DNA from: Albugo candida
Taxonomy: Eukaryota > Oomycota > Peronosporomycetes > Albuginales > Albuginaceae
Direction of reading: 5' to 3'
DNA: 64,000 nucleotides
Assembly: GCA_905220665.1 (NCBI GenBank)
Contig: CAJNAR010000037.1
Coordinates: forward strand, 31,851-95,850
Shown here one piece after another: positions 55,381 to 64,000 of the stretch (position 1 is the stretch's first letter; each line of letters opens with the position of its first letter). The notes under the pieces are model-generated. The model was not told the DNA's origin. It saw only the letters and a list, made by a program, of their open reading frames with translations, and made no database searches. A program made the translations under genes and the position numbers.

Positions 55381-58300
55381 TTGCGCGCAGCTTGTAAAAA
55401 TTACAGTATTCTAACATGTTCGGAAAGCTTGACTTGCTGACCACCAATCTAGCTTCAAAATATCTATCCGGCTGATACCAGGATTGATCTACACTTGTCG
55501 TGGGCGTTCCTGTAGCAATAATTTCCGAGCTCTGAAACACTTGAATGATACTGCGTTGCGAGTTGATCCAACACCTTTGCAAGCCGAGCGCGTTCCTCTT
55601 GGTCGTAACACTGTCTTCGAAAGTACCGAACGCGCGCACTAAACGTGGTGTAGATCACGGAAAGTGCTGGAACTGTCGGATTTGCTGATCGCTGATCGAA
55701 TAAACTACGATTCCGATCTGTCCAGACGAAGTGCAGTGTCACCGCTTGCAATGCAAGCCATACATCCGATATAATTTGCTGATAATCTTTCCAATCCGAC
55801 CGTAGTGTTGGTACGATTGCACATGCAATATGCGTCCAACGTGGTCGAGAGGAGAAAACTGATCCCAACCAGGGAGTAAGTCCCTCCATAACTGTGCCGT
55901 GTGATCGCACTCTAGAAAGAGATGTTGATCGGATTCCACTGCCCCACACGAAGGCTGCGTGCACAATATAATGTCGGGCTGAATATCCTTCAAGAACCAG
56001 AAACGAGATCGAACTGGCAACATCCGAAAGGCTAGACGAAACTGTAAATCCTCGAAAATTGGTAATACACGTTTCGAAGATGCCGTGATGTAGCCATAAA
56101 AGTTCGAATTCGTTCTGAGTCCAGTGCGTCCGATCTCTCCCGTGATGACCAATGTGTCGACATCGGATGACTCTTGGTTGGTTCGGGAGGTTTCCAGACG
56201 ATTCGTGAGAGTTGTGAGCGAGGAATAGATGGAAAATAATGTTTCCTTTCCTTGCTTGTTACTCCCACATAAAATGATCTGCCACTTGTGGTTGGTATAA
56301 TCCAAGTGATGAGACCAATCGTCGAGTGGATACGCTGGAGAATCTGAGTGACTTCATTGTAAAGTCGACTCAGCAACTTTTCTTCAGACATATCCGATGT
56401 GTTCAGCTCTTCGTCGTTGTAATAGTTGGCGACGAAATCTTCCTTCGTTGGCCATGTGTCGCTTTCACGAAAAAAGTCTTGTAAACTTCGAGCGTCGAAA
56501 AGTGTAGCAAACGTTTTCCGAAATGTTCGATGTGCTTCATCCACCATGCCAAGATTGTACCAAACGTTCTGCGTACTCGGATGACGAGTAGCAGCTTCGT
56601 AATGTAACTTTTGGTCGCAGTGAAACCACATCGGTTGTTCCATGTAGTACTGACGGCGTTGTGAAACATTTAAATCTGATATTGAAATGCTCCAATCCAT
56701 CTGATGCCACATTCTAAATGCTTGTTTCCACCATGATGATATGCTCTCCCATTGAACCATTTTTCCATGTCGATTTGGTGCGATGGTGAATATATCCATC
56801 GGCTTGTTTGGTCCAAAGGGAGGTTGAATAAGTTGTAATAATTCCGTCGAAGCTGTTGTCCAATTCGCAGGAAGAATTGTTGACGCATCGGATGCGAACT
56901 GCTGAAGGAATTGAATACGTTGTAGCTTTAGTCGTCCCACCAAAAAAGGAACTTGTAGTCCACCATCTTGTCGGCGAAGATATAAAAACTCTTTGCTGAG
57001 TAGGTGAACATGTTTTGAATCTTTTTTGTGTTTCCGACCAAGCACAAAGCGATTTAACATCGATTGCCACTGTCGAATTGTCGCTGCTGGTATGTCTACG
57101 TGCATCGTGTAATGCCACAAACGTGATAAAATCATCGTCTGCGCAACCAGTAGTCGACCACGAACAGTTCTTGCTGTTCGAAACCATACACCAAACCCAT
57201 CGTAAAAACGCTTGTCGAGAGTTGAAATAACCATCGAATGAGTTGGTTTCTGGCCGAACGGAATACCCAAATACTTGACCGAATCCTCCGGACCCATTAT
57301 GGTCAAATTGGGAATACATGGGCACGGCATGGTCCGATTCTACGAGAGCAAAGATGATTTACTCAAGTTGAGTTTCGCACCCGATCCATCGCAATAGACT
57401 TGGACGAGTTCGAGTTGCGTCAAAACACCATTTGGTGTCTCTGAAAGCAATGTCGAATCGTCCGCAAAAAATAATCCAGTTGCGACAGTCGTGCCATTAA
57501 TCCAAATGCCATGTTCTTCATGTTGTCGAAGTAAATTTCCCAAAGGTTCGATCGTCATCAGAAAAAGTAATGCTGAGAGAGGATCACCTTGTTTCACTCC
57601 ACGTTGTGGTGTAATGGACGGTGTGATATTTCCATTAATCATCAACTGCGCCTTTGTGTTATTGTACAAAAGACGAACCCAGTCGATGAAACTTTTTCCA
57701 ACGCCCATTTTTCCAAAACGCGAAACATGTACGTCCAATTGACTCGATCATAAGCTTTCTCAAAGTCGAGAAAGGTCGCATAAGCTTCCTCCCCACGATG
57801 AGTGACCAAGTCTTGGATGTCGGTGAGATGTCGAATATGATGATGCATTGACCTTCCGCGCACAAATGCTTTTTGATCTTGATGGATCAATTTTGGCAAA
57901 AAACGTTGCAATCGATACGCCAACACTTTTGAAAGTACTTTCACATCGACGCAAAGCAGTGCGATCGGTCGATAGTTGCCAGGATCACCTCGTGATCCTT
58001 TTTTGTATAAAAGTGTGATTGCTGAGTGACGTTGTGATCGCAGTAAAATTCCTCTTTCTAGCTGAAATTCGAACACGATCTTCAAACACTCGCCAAACGT
58101 TTCCGGATCAAGCTGATAAAATGCAGCTGGTAGTCCATCCATACCTGGAGAAGAACTACTCCGCATATGCTTGATCGCTTCCGCCATCTCGGTCGTACTA
58201 AAGCGAGTTGAGAGACGGTCTTGCTCTTCTGAGGCAAGGGAGACTTGAATCGAATCGAGTAACTTTTTTTGCTTTCTATCACATGGAACATTTGAGTCGG

Positions 58301-58724
58301 TCTCAGAGCTATAAACAGAGCCCATGACGCCACCCCAATGATCTCTGAATTCGTCAATAATCTCCCTCGGGTTCGATGTCACGGTACCACATTTTTTGAT
58401 GACATTTTCGATCGGCACGCGACGACAAGAACTATCCGGAGGGCGAAAAAAATGCTTTGAAGAGTTCTCCATATGCTTCACGTGATGGTCGAAACTTTCA
58501 TCTTGGTTGTATTTCGCATTGTTTTCGACTGAAATTCTAAATTGTTGGAGACTCGATTCGTAAAAATACCGTGACTCATTGGTGTCTTGGATGCGATAGC
58601 GAGCTGCTGCGACTTCCAAAACACGCTGGCTAGACTCAACATCACGTCGGCTATCTTTTGCAGCCTTTTTTTCAATGGTTTGAAGCTGTTTCTTGATTTT
58701 CGTCTTCCAACATTCCCACATTTG
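55373..58724 (-). mobile_element. 5'-truncated, frameshifted L1-like LINE (ORF2)
   Basis: Minus-strand frames 58721-57642, 57738-57340, 57330-56032, 56305-55739, 55964-55464 and 55639-55373 follow one another and match ORF2 of the neighbouring LINE. The endonuclease is missing; similarity begins at WECWKTKIKKQL. Reverse transcriptase motifs survive: HSAITLLYKKGSRGDPGNYR, FLDFEKAYDRV, GVKQGDPLSALLFLMTIEPL and LFFADDSTLL. A zinc-knuckle region follows (LPVRSRFWFLKDIQPDIILC with ESDQHLFLEC). At least four frameshifts inactivate it. Protein identity to the other copy is clearly partial, so they are different subfamilies. Confidence 0.9.
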
Positions 58725-58901
58725 GCCCTTATAGCTCAGTTGAAGTTGTCTATATTACTAGAATTAGACGTAAATGACTTCTCTAAATGCCTAAACTACA
58801 ATAAATAACATATAATACATGCAGATGTGGCTTGAAAAGTCACAAATAGTGAACTTGGTGCGGTTGAAGACAGTTGAGTAGACTAGCCACTCAGCTCAGA
58901 C

Positions 58902-61900
58902 TTATGAGCGCTCACGCCTTCGTATCTTGAGAAGATCTGATCTCCCGGAGAAATATCTTTTTGCTGAACCTGATTGCAATAAACCGAGCAAAACCATCTG
59001 AAGCTGATCAAGCTGTGTGGGATCATAGCACTGAGGTTGATAAAACCGAATATGGGCGCTGAAAGTGCTGTAGATCACCGAAACAGCTGGTCCTGTTGGT
59101 GTTGAAGATACTTGGTCGAAAAGTCGTCTATTCCGATCCTTCCAGATGAAGTGGATCGAAATGGCAACCAATGCAAACCAAAGATCTTCCAACACCATCC
59201 TGAATGGCTTCCACCTATCACTAAGGTGAGGAAGTCGTAGACACGCAATGTGCGACCACTTCGGTCGAGCTGAAAAGAAAGCTATCCAAGAAGGAAATAG
59301 CTCCTCCCAAATTGGGTATGTCCTACTACAGTCGAAAAACAGATGCTGGTAACTTTCCACCTCACCACAATGCTCCTGTGTACACAGGATGATTCCCGGA
59401 TGAGCTTGCTTCAGAAACCAGAACCGGGATCGCACTGGTAACATTGAATATGTAAGTCGGAGCTGAATGTCCGAGTATATTGGTAATAAACGTCCTCGAA
59501 GACGTTTAAAACCCGTTGAGAAATCCTTTACCCAAGTCGAAGCACTTGGCCGGTCTCTCTCTGGTATGTGAAGCAGCAGTGGGTGAGGCTTGTCCGGTGG
59601 TTCTGCTTTCCCAACAACTCGAAAGAGTTGATTCCGAGGAATAGTCGGAAAGAAAACCTTCGTATCCGAAATTTGAATGCCAAACGGAACCGGATACGCC
59701 TTTGCAATGGAACGCTCTGGACACAACAAAACGCCCTCCGGTTGAATGCGACGTAAAATTTGAGTAGCTTCCACGTACAAGCGTCGTAAAAGCTTTGTCT
59801 TGGCTACTTCCGCTGAATTTCCAACTGTATGCGTACTGAAACGCAAGACAAACTCGGAAGACGAATTGAACCAAGTTGATCTTCCACCGAACAAATCACG
59901 TAGAGAACGGATGCGGAACGCTTGAGCGAACTGCATCCTAAAAGTACGCGCAGGTTCCGGGACCATTCCCATACATCGACGATGAGCAACCGCACTAGTA
60001 GAACGTTGCCGTTGCTCAAACTGAAGATGAGAATCCACCTGCAGCCAGACAGGAGCATTTAACATAACGATGTATTGCTCCTGTGAAGACAAGGTCTGGG
60101 GTGTGAGTTCCCACTTACTCTGACTCCACCAAACGCACGTCTGCTTCCACCACGATGACGCTACATTCCAACGAACCATGGTAGCATGCCGACGAGGTGA
60201 TATCGTTAAGATATCGAGCGGCTTGAACGGTCCAAATTTGGGTAAGATGTTCTTCACAATTTCCATACCAGTCAATGTCCAGTTGCTTGGAATAGGTGTA
60301 CTGGAATGTAGTGCAAATTGTTGTAGAAATTGTAGTCGTTGTTTCATTAATTGCTTCTCGATCATCGGAACCTGTAAACCACCTTGTGAATAAGGCAGAT
60401 ATAAAAGTTCCGATCGAATGAGCTGCACATGTGTTGAATCCCGCTCATACTTTCGACTCAACACAAATCGATTTAACATCGATTGCCATCGTCGCAGTAA
60501 ATGTTTCGGGATATCAAAATGTGTCGTAAAATGCCATAATCGTGACAAAACCATGGTCTGCGCCACCAATAAACGTCCACGCACCGTTCTTGCTCGACGA
60601 AACCACTGACGAAAACCACCATAGAAACGATCTTCTAGGAATTCAATCATCAAATCACTCACTGGTGATTGACTGAAAGGAATTCCCAAATACTTGACCG
60701 ACTCGCACTGTGATAGAACTTTCACTAAAGCGAACGGCTGACAGGCTTGATGACGGTTAAGAGGAAGTAAAGTCGACTTTGAAAGATTTAACTTTGCTCC
60801 TGAACCATCACAATAGTGTTGAACGACATCAAGCTGAGCCTCCACCCCACCGAGCGAAGACGATAACAAAGTCGAGTCGTCCGCAAAGAATAAACTGGTT
60901 GATGTATCCATTGGAGTGATACAAATACCAGGTCCTTCATGTCTCCGCAACAAATTTCCCAACGGCTCAATAGTCATAAGAAAGAGCAATGCGGAGAGTG
61001 GATCACCTTGTTTGACTCCACGAGAAGGAGTGATCTTTGGTGAAAGCGTTCCATTCAACAACAGCGAAACATTCGTGTTGGTGTATAGAAGCTTTGTCCA
61101 CTTGATAAACGAATTTCCGCAGTTCATTTTCGAAAGCACAGCAAACATGTACGACCAATCCACTCGATCGTACGCTTTCTCAAAATCGAGAAAGGTTGCA
61201 TATGCTTCCTCGCCACGATGAGTGATCAAATCTTGTAGATCACTCATGTATCGAATGTGGTGGTGGATGGATCTGCCTCTCAGAAATGCTTTTTGGTCTT
61301 CGTGAATCAATTTCGGAAGCATTTTCTGGAGTCGATAGGCAAGTACCTTTGACAGCACTTTCACATCCACGCATATTAATGCAATAGGACGATAGTTGCC
61401 AGGATCTGCTCGAGATCCTTTTTTGTAAAGCAACGTGATTGCCGAACTACGCTGAGAGCGCAGCAGAGAGCCTTGACGAAGTTGATCGTCAAAGACAATT
61501 TGCAAACATTCACCAAAGACACTCGGAGCAAGTTGGTAGAATGCTGCCGGCAATCCATCCATTCCAGGTGATGAGTGTCCGCGCATACTTTTGATGGCTC
61601 CTTCCATTTCCGATTTAGTTAATGGAGCAGAAAGAAACGACTCATCAGAGCTGTTTAATGTTTTGGTAATTGAGTCGATAAGCGTTTGTTGTTTTTGAAT
61701 GCAAGGACGGAGTGGGACTCCAGCTGAACTTTCCTTATCACCCATAATTCCACCCCAATGGTCGGTGAACTGAAGGGTGATTTCAAGTGGATTCTTTGAT
61801 ACTTTGCCATTCGGAAGGAGGACTTCTTCCAATGGCACCCGATGACAAGTTGAATCCAGCGGACGAAAGAAGTATCTCGATGATTTCTCCACATTTCGCA

Positions 61901-63098
61901 TCTGGTGGTCGAACGCGGAGTCTTGATTGTACTTTGACGAGCTCTTCACTCGTTCGTGATAAGAATGAAGAGCGTCCTTGTAAATCTTCTTTTCTTTTCT
62001 CTGATCGGACATTCGATAGGCGGATGCAGCATGTTCCAACTCCGATTGCGCTCGAACGATCTCATCTTCCTCTTGACGTCGAATCATTTTTTGAATTTGC
62101 TGAAGTAAACGCTTCATATACTTCTTCCAACGCTCCCAGTCCTTTCCGGGACTGGATGAAGCACGAAGCTTTTCCAAAATGCGTTCCGCGTCGACTTCGA
62201 TCGCCTCGATTATTACTGGGTACTCGAATAGTGAGAGAGGACATTTCCAGTAACCACGGCCCTGAAGTTGGCTCGGATTTGCAAACTTGATTACATGTGC
62301 CAAATGATCCCCCGTGTGAGGAAGGGTGGCATAATTTGAATCCTTATAAATTGTACGGAATAGGTGTTCCGACAAAAGGATGTAATCCAATCGATTACGT
62401 CGTGGCTGAGGGCCAGTAAAGATACGCTCTTCGGGATGCTGGTGACGCCAAGCATCGAGAACACCCAAGTTTGAAAGCCATTCCAAGCACGAGAGGCGAC
62501 TTGGATCATGGCGATATGCACCACTAGAACAATCCAGACTTGGACAGAGAGTTGTGTTGAGATCTCCACAGACGATATGTGATGCGTTTTCTTCGAATGA
62601 TCCAATTGGAGGCTGATCGAAAAAAGGTTTTCGTTCCGTTAAATCAACCGGAGCATAAACGTTGTGGACGTATACTGGTGCTCCATGAACCACCAAACGA
62701 ACTACCAGATAACGATCTTGAACTGTGACATTGTGCACGGCTTCAGCAGTTTGAAATCCGGGAAAATCGTTCCGGATAATGGTCATAACACCGTTTACTC
62801 GTTCCCGAGAGGGGTGAGAGTGAAGACTATTCGTATCACTGATAAACGATTTAGTTCTGAAGTTCGATGTCAGATGAAAGCGAAACGTCTCCAGGTGCTG
62901 ACGATTACGAAAACGTGTATCCTGCACGCAACAAAGTGCGTATTTTGAAAATGTATGTTGGATTGCAAGGTGACCATTCTTTTTGATTCCGTTTGTATTG
63001 ACTGATAGAATGGTTTTATTGGTCCAAGAATTGTAATCCGATAAGCTTCCCTTAATACTGAACAGAGAGAGCACCCACAACGAGTTTTTGTACTCCAT
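58902..63098 (-). CDS. LINE ORF2: endonuclease and reverse transcriptase, 1398 aa
   Basis: The protein nicks target DNA and primes reverse transcription of its RNA. An apurinic-type endonuclease occupies about residues 28-270, with VNTNG (34-38), CVQDTR (57-62), GDLN (178-181), NRLDYIL (235-241) and TGDH (262-265). The usual catalytic Glu of the QET block is Asp here. The reverse transcriptase (about 545-800) has LDFEKAYDRV with Asp638-Glu640, GVKQGDPLSALLFL and the catalytic FADD at about 738-741. A C-terminal zinc knuckle has LCTQEHCGEVESYQHLFFDC. Length fits a complete ORF2 of the L1-like clade. The ATG at 63098 lies inside the end of ORF1 (47-nt overlap). No stop interrupts it, so it may be recently active. 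Confidence 0.92.
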   Translation of the reverse strand: MEYKNSLWVLSLFSIKGSLSDYNSWTNKTILSVNTNGIKKNGHLAIQHTFSKYALCCVQDTRFRNRQHLETFRFHLTSNFRTKSFISDTNSLHSHPSRERVNGVMTIIRNDFPGFQTAEAVHNVTVQDRYLVVRLVVHGAPVYVHNVYAPVDLTERKPFFDQPPIGSFEENASHIVCGDLNTTLCPSLDCSSGAYRHDPSRLSCLEWLSNLGVLDAWRHQHPEERIFTGPQPRRNRLDYILLSEHLFRTIYKDSNYATLPHTGDHLAHVIKFANPSQLQGRGYWKCPLSLFEYPVIIEAIEVDAERILEKLRASSSPGKDWERWKKYMKRLLQQIQKMIRRQEEDEIVRAQSELEHAASAYRMSDQRKEKKIYKDALHSYHERVKSSSKYNQDSAFDHQMRNVEKSSRYFFRPLDSTCHRVPLEEVLLPNGKVSKNPLEITLQFTDHWGGIMGDKESSAGVPLRPCIQKQQTLIDSITKTLNSSDESFLSAPLTKSEMEGAIKSMRGHSSPGMDGLPAAFYQLAPSVFGECLQIVFDDQLRQGSLLRSQRSSAITLLYKKGSRADPGNYRPIALICVDVKVLSKVLAYRLQKMLPKLIHEDQKAFLRGRSIHHHIRYMSDLQDLITHRGEEAYATFLDFEKAYDRVDWSYMFAVLSKMNCGNSFIKWTKLLYTNTNVSLLLNGTLSPKITPSRGVKQGDPLSALLFLMTIEPLGNLLRRHEGPGICITPMDTSTSLFFADDSTLLSSSLGGVEAQLDVVQHYCDGSGAKLNLSKSTLLPLNRHQACQPFALVKVLSQCESVKYLGIPFSQSPVSDLMIEFLEDRFYGGFRQWFRRARTVRGRLLVAQTMVLSRLWHFTTHFDIPKHLLRRWQSMLNRFVLSRKYERDSTHVQLIRSELLYLPYSQGGLQVPMIEKQLMKQRLQFLQQFALHSSTPIPSNWTLTGMEIVKNILPKFGPFKPLDILTISPRRHATMVRWNVASSWWKQTCVWWSQSKWELTPQTLSSQEQYIVMLNAPVWLQVDSHLQFEQRQRSTSAVAHRRCMGMVPEPARTFRMQFAQAFRIRSLRDLFGGRSTWFNSSSEFVLRFSTHTVGNSAEVAKTKLLRRLYVEATQILRRIQPEGVLLCPERSIAKAYPVPFGIQISDTKVFFPTIPRNQLFRVVGKAEPPDKPHPLLLHIPERDRPSASTWVKDFSTGFKRLRGRLLPIYSDIQLRLTYSMLPVRSRFWFLKQAHPGIILCTQEHCGEVESYQHLFFDCSRTYPIWEELFPSWIAFFSARPKWSHIACLRLPHLSDRWKPFRMVLEDLWFALVAISIHFIWKDRNRRLFDQVSSTPTGPAVSVIYSTFSAHIRFYQPQCYDPTQLDQLQMVLLGLLQSGSAKRYFSGRSDLLKIRRRERS

Positions 63099-63995
63099 CT
63101 ACTTCGCTCAGTTGCAAAATAGACACTTCATCGGGTAGAAAATTTGTCGAAAGCTGAATGGCTTCCAAATTGTCGTAAAGGGGACTATCCCACTGCGCAT
63201 CAAACCACTCACTAAGGCAAAGTGTGCCTAGTGGGGAGCGCAAAGTATCATAATCAGTGCATTGGTGTGTAGTAAGCGACAATGGTGTGTCGGTATCCAC
63301 AGCACCGGTCGACCAGTGATGTGTTGAATCCAGTGGTCATTATGAAAAACTGCCGGAGCAGTGCACATCAGCATGAGCTCGAAGAAGGCGAGCGATTTGG
63401 TGGCTCGAGTGAGCTCTTCCACTTCAGGTGACTCCGTCCACCAACTATTGGTTGCGTCAAACATAGCTTGACGTTTTGTTGGAACTTTTCCCCCAATCTT
63501 TTTCGACCATTTTGTAATGAAAGTGGTGTCCAATTTCGGCTCGGATGCAGCAAGTATACGATTGATCGTGTGGACTTGCACCACTTCAGCTAAACACGGA
63601 TCATTGAATCGCATACCCTTATTGAGCACTCCATGTAATGCAATCGGATGATTAAATGCGAACTGGAGAAGGCTATCTCCATTGGACGTGAATCCAAGAT
63701 GCTTCTCCGCCTTGGACACGTGAATGTCCGCTTGGAGAAGCCGATCGGGCTTCGTTGGGATCTGTGCCGTCAGTAGATCTTCTGCCAACAAGTTCACCAC
63801 TTCACCCACGCGAGTAGGACGAGAGTCCTTCACGATTTTGGTGTGCTTCTTTGTGAAAAAATGCGCCGCTTCTTTCGACGTAGCTACATCTTTAGGTACC
63901 ACAACATTGGTCGGAACGATATGGTAGCGCTTTCCGAACGCTGGATTGGTCGTTACATCTATCTTTGTATATTCCACATCGATAGTGCTAAGCAC
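63052..63995 (-). CDS. LINE ORF1, partial and frameshifted
   Basis: ORF1 proteins of LINEs bind the element RNA. The frame 63995-63228 (255 codons, 5' end beyond the window) reads VGEVVNLLAEDLLTAQIPTK, then WWTESPEVEELTRATKSLAF and HHCRLLHTNALIMIL. Near 63245 the frame shifts by one base; the other frame (63300-63052) continues RSPLGTLCLSEWFDAQW and ends VVGALSVQY. The related fragment at 15401-15721 keeps both sides in one frame, so an extra T near 63245 is the likely lesion (or a sequencing error). No zinc knuckle or RRM is visible in the part present. Confidence 0.75.
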
Positions 63996-64000
63996 ATCAA

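Larger units (their letters stand above)
58725..63995 (-). mobile_element. L1-like LINE, near full length, running off the window
   Basis: On minus the order is ORF1 (63995 to 63052, 5' end outside the window), ORF2 (63098-58902) and a 3' tail of about 180 bases ending near 58725. The tail shares the block with aatatagacaacttcaa with the LINE fragment at 38.4 kb. No poly(A) is visible at the 3' end; it abuts the truncated 5' side of the second LINE. ORF2 is open over its whole length but ORF1 has a frameshift near 63245. Confidence 0.88.

Noticed and set aside
58728..58760. tRNA gene suggested by a box-A-like string tatagctcagttg
   Set aside because: There is no anticodon arm, no box B and no acceptor pairing; the string belongs to the LINE 3' tail region.

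Overview
The window looks like nuclear DNA of an oomycete, most probably a white-rust pathogen (Albugo type). The reasons are intron-rich genes with very short GT-AG introns (about 45-90 nt), a PUFA-type ELO elongase, an abundance of decayed Mutator-like, Ty1/copia and L1-like LINE elements, and a spliced secreted protein with a CHxC motif shortly after its signal peptide, which is the hallmark of an effector class described from Albugo. The genus is an inference. No rRNA gene, CRISPR array or prokaryotic operon was seen. Several ORFs open only with GTG or TTG; these were treated as exon pieces, not as starts.

Layout. 1-8650: two diverged, decayed copies of a TPR-type gene (about 1-1560 and 7060-8640) flank coding debris and one intact secreted-protein gene (5601-6317) with a 27-nt internal repeat. 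8650-15960: gene debris, a dead Ty1/copia element (11229-15360) and a reversed LINE ORF1 fragment. 16400-26200: sparse sequence with spliced-looking hypothetical genes, including a multi-pass membrane protein at 19452-20252. 26220-28174: a four-exon candidate CHxC effector. 28900-31130: a dead DDE transposase beside a MULE transposase tail. 31.1-37.8 kb: mostly empty, with a 60-bp tandem duplication and a possible minus-strand secreted glycoprotein near 35.4-35.9 kb. 37850-41710: a transposon cluster (LINE 3' fragment, a 674-bp inverted-repeat element, and a MULE with subterminal repeats).

43639-54250 is the conserved gene island: a secreted Cys-containing protein, APC5 of the anaphase-promoting complex, a four-exon fatty acid elongase 100 bp behind APC5 on the same strand, an unidentified intron-rich gene (minus), a six-exon PPIL1-type cyclophilin reconstructed exactly (165 aa, minus), and a short spliced gene. 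55370-63995 holds two LINEs in the same orientation on the minus strand. One is frameshifted and 5'-truncated. The other has an open 1398-codon ORF2 (endonuclease, reverse transcriptase, zinc knuckle) and a frameshifted ORF1 running off the window end.

The genes do not form one pathway. The picture is housekeeping genes in a compact island, with secreted-protein genes lying in or beside transposon-rich, decaying DNA, as is typical of filamentous plant pathogens.
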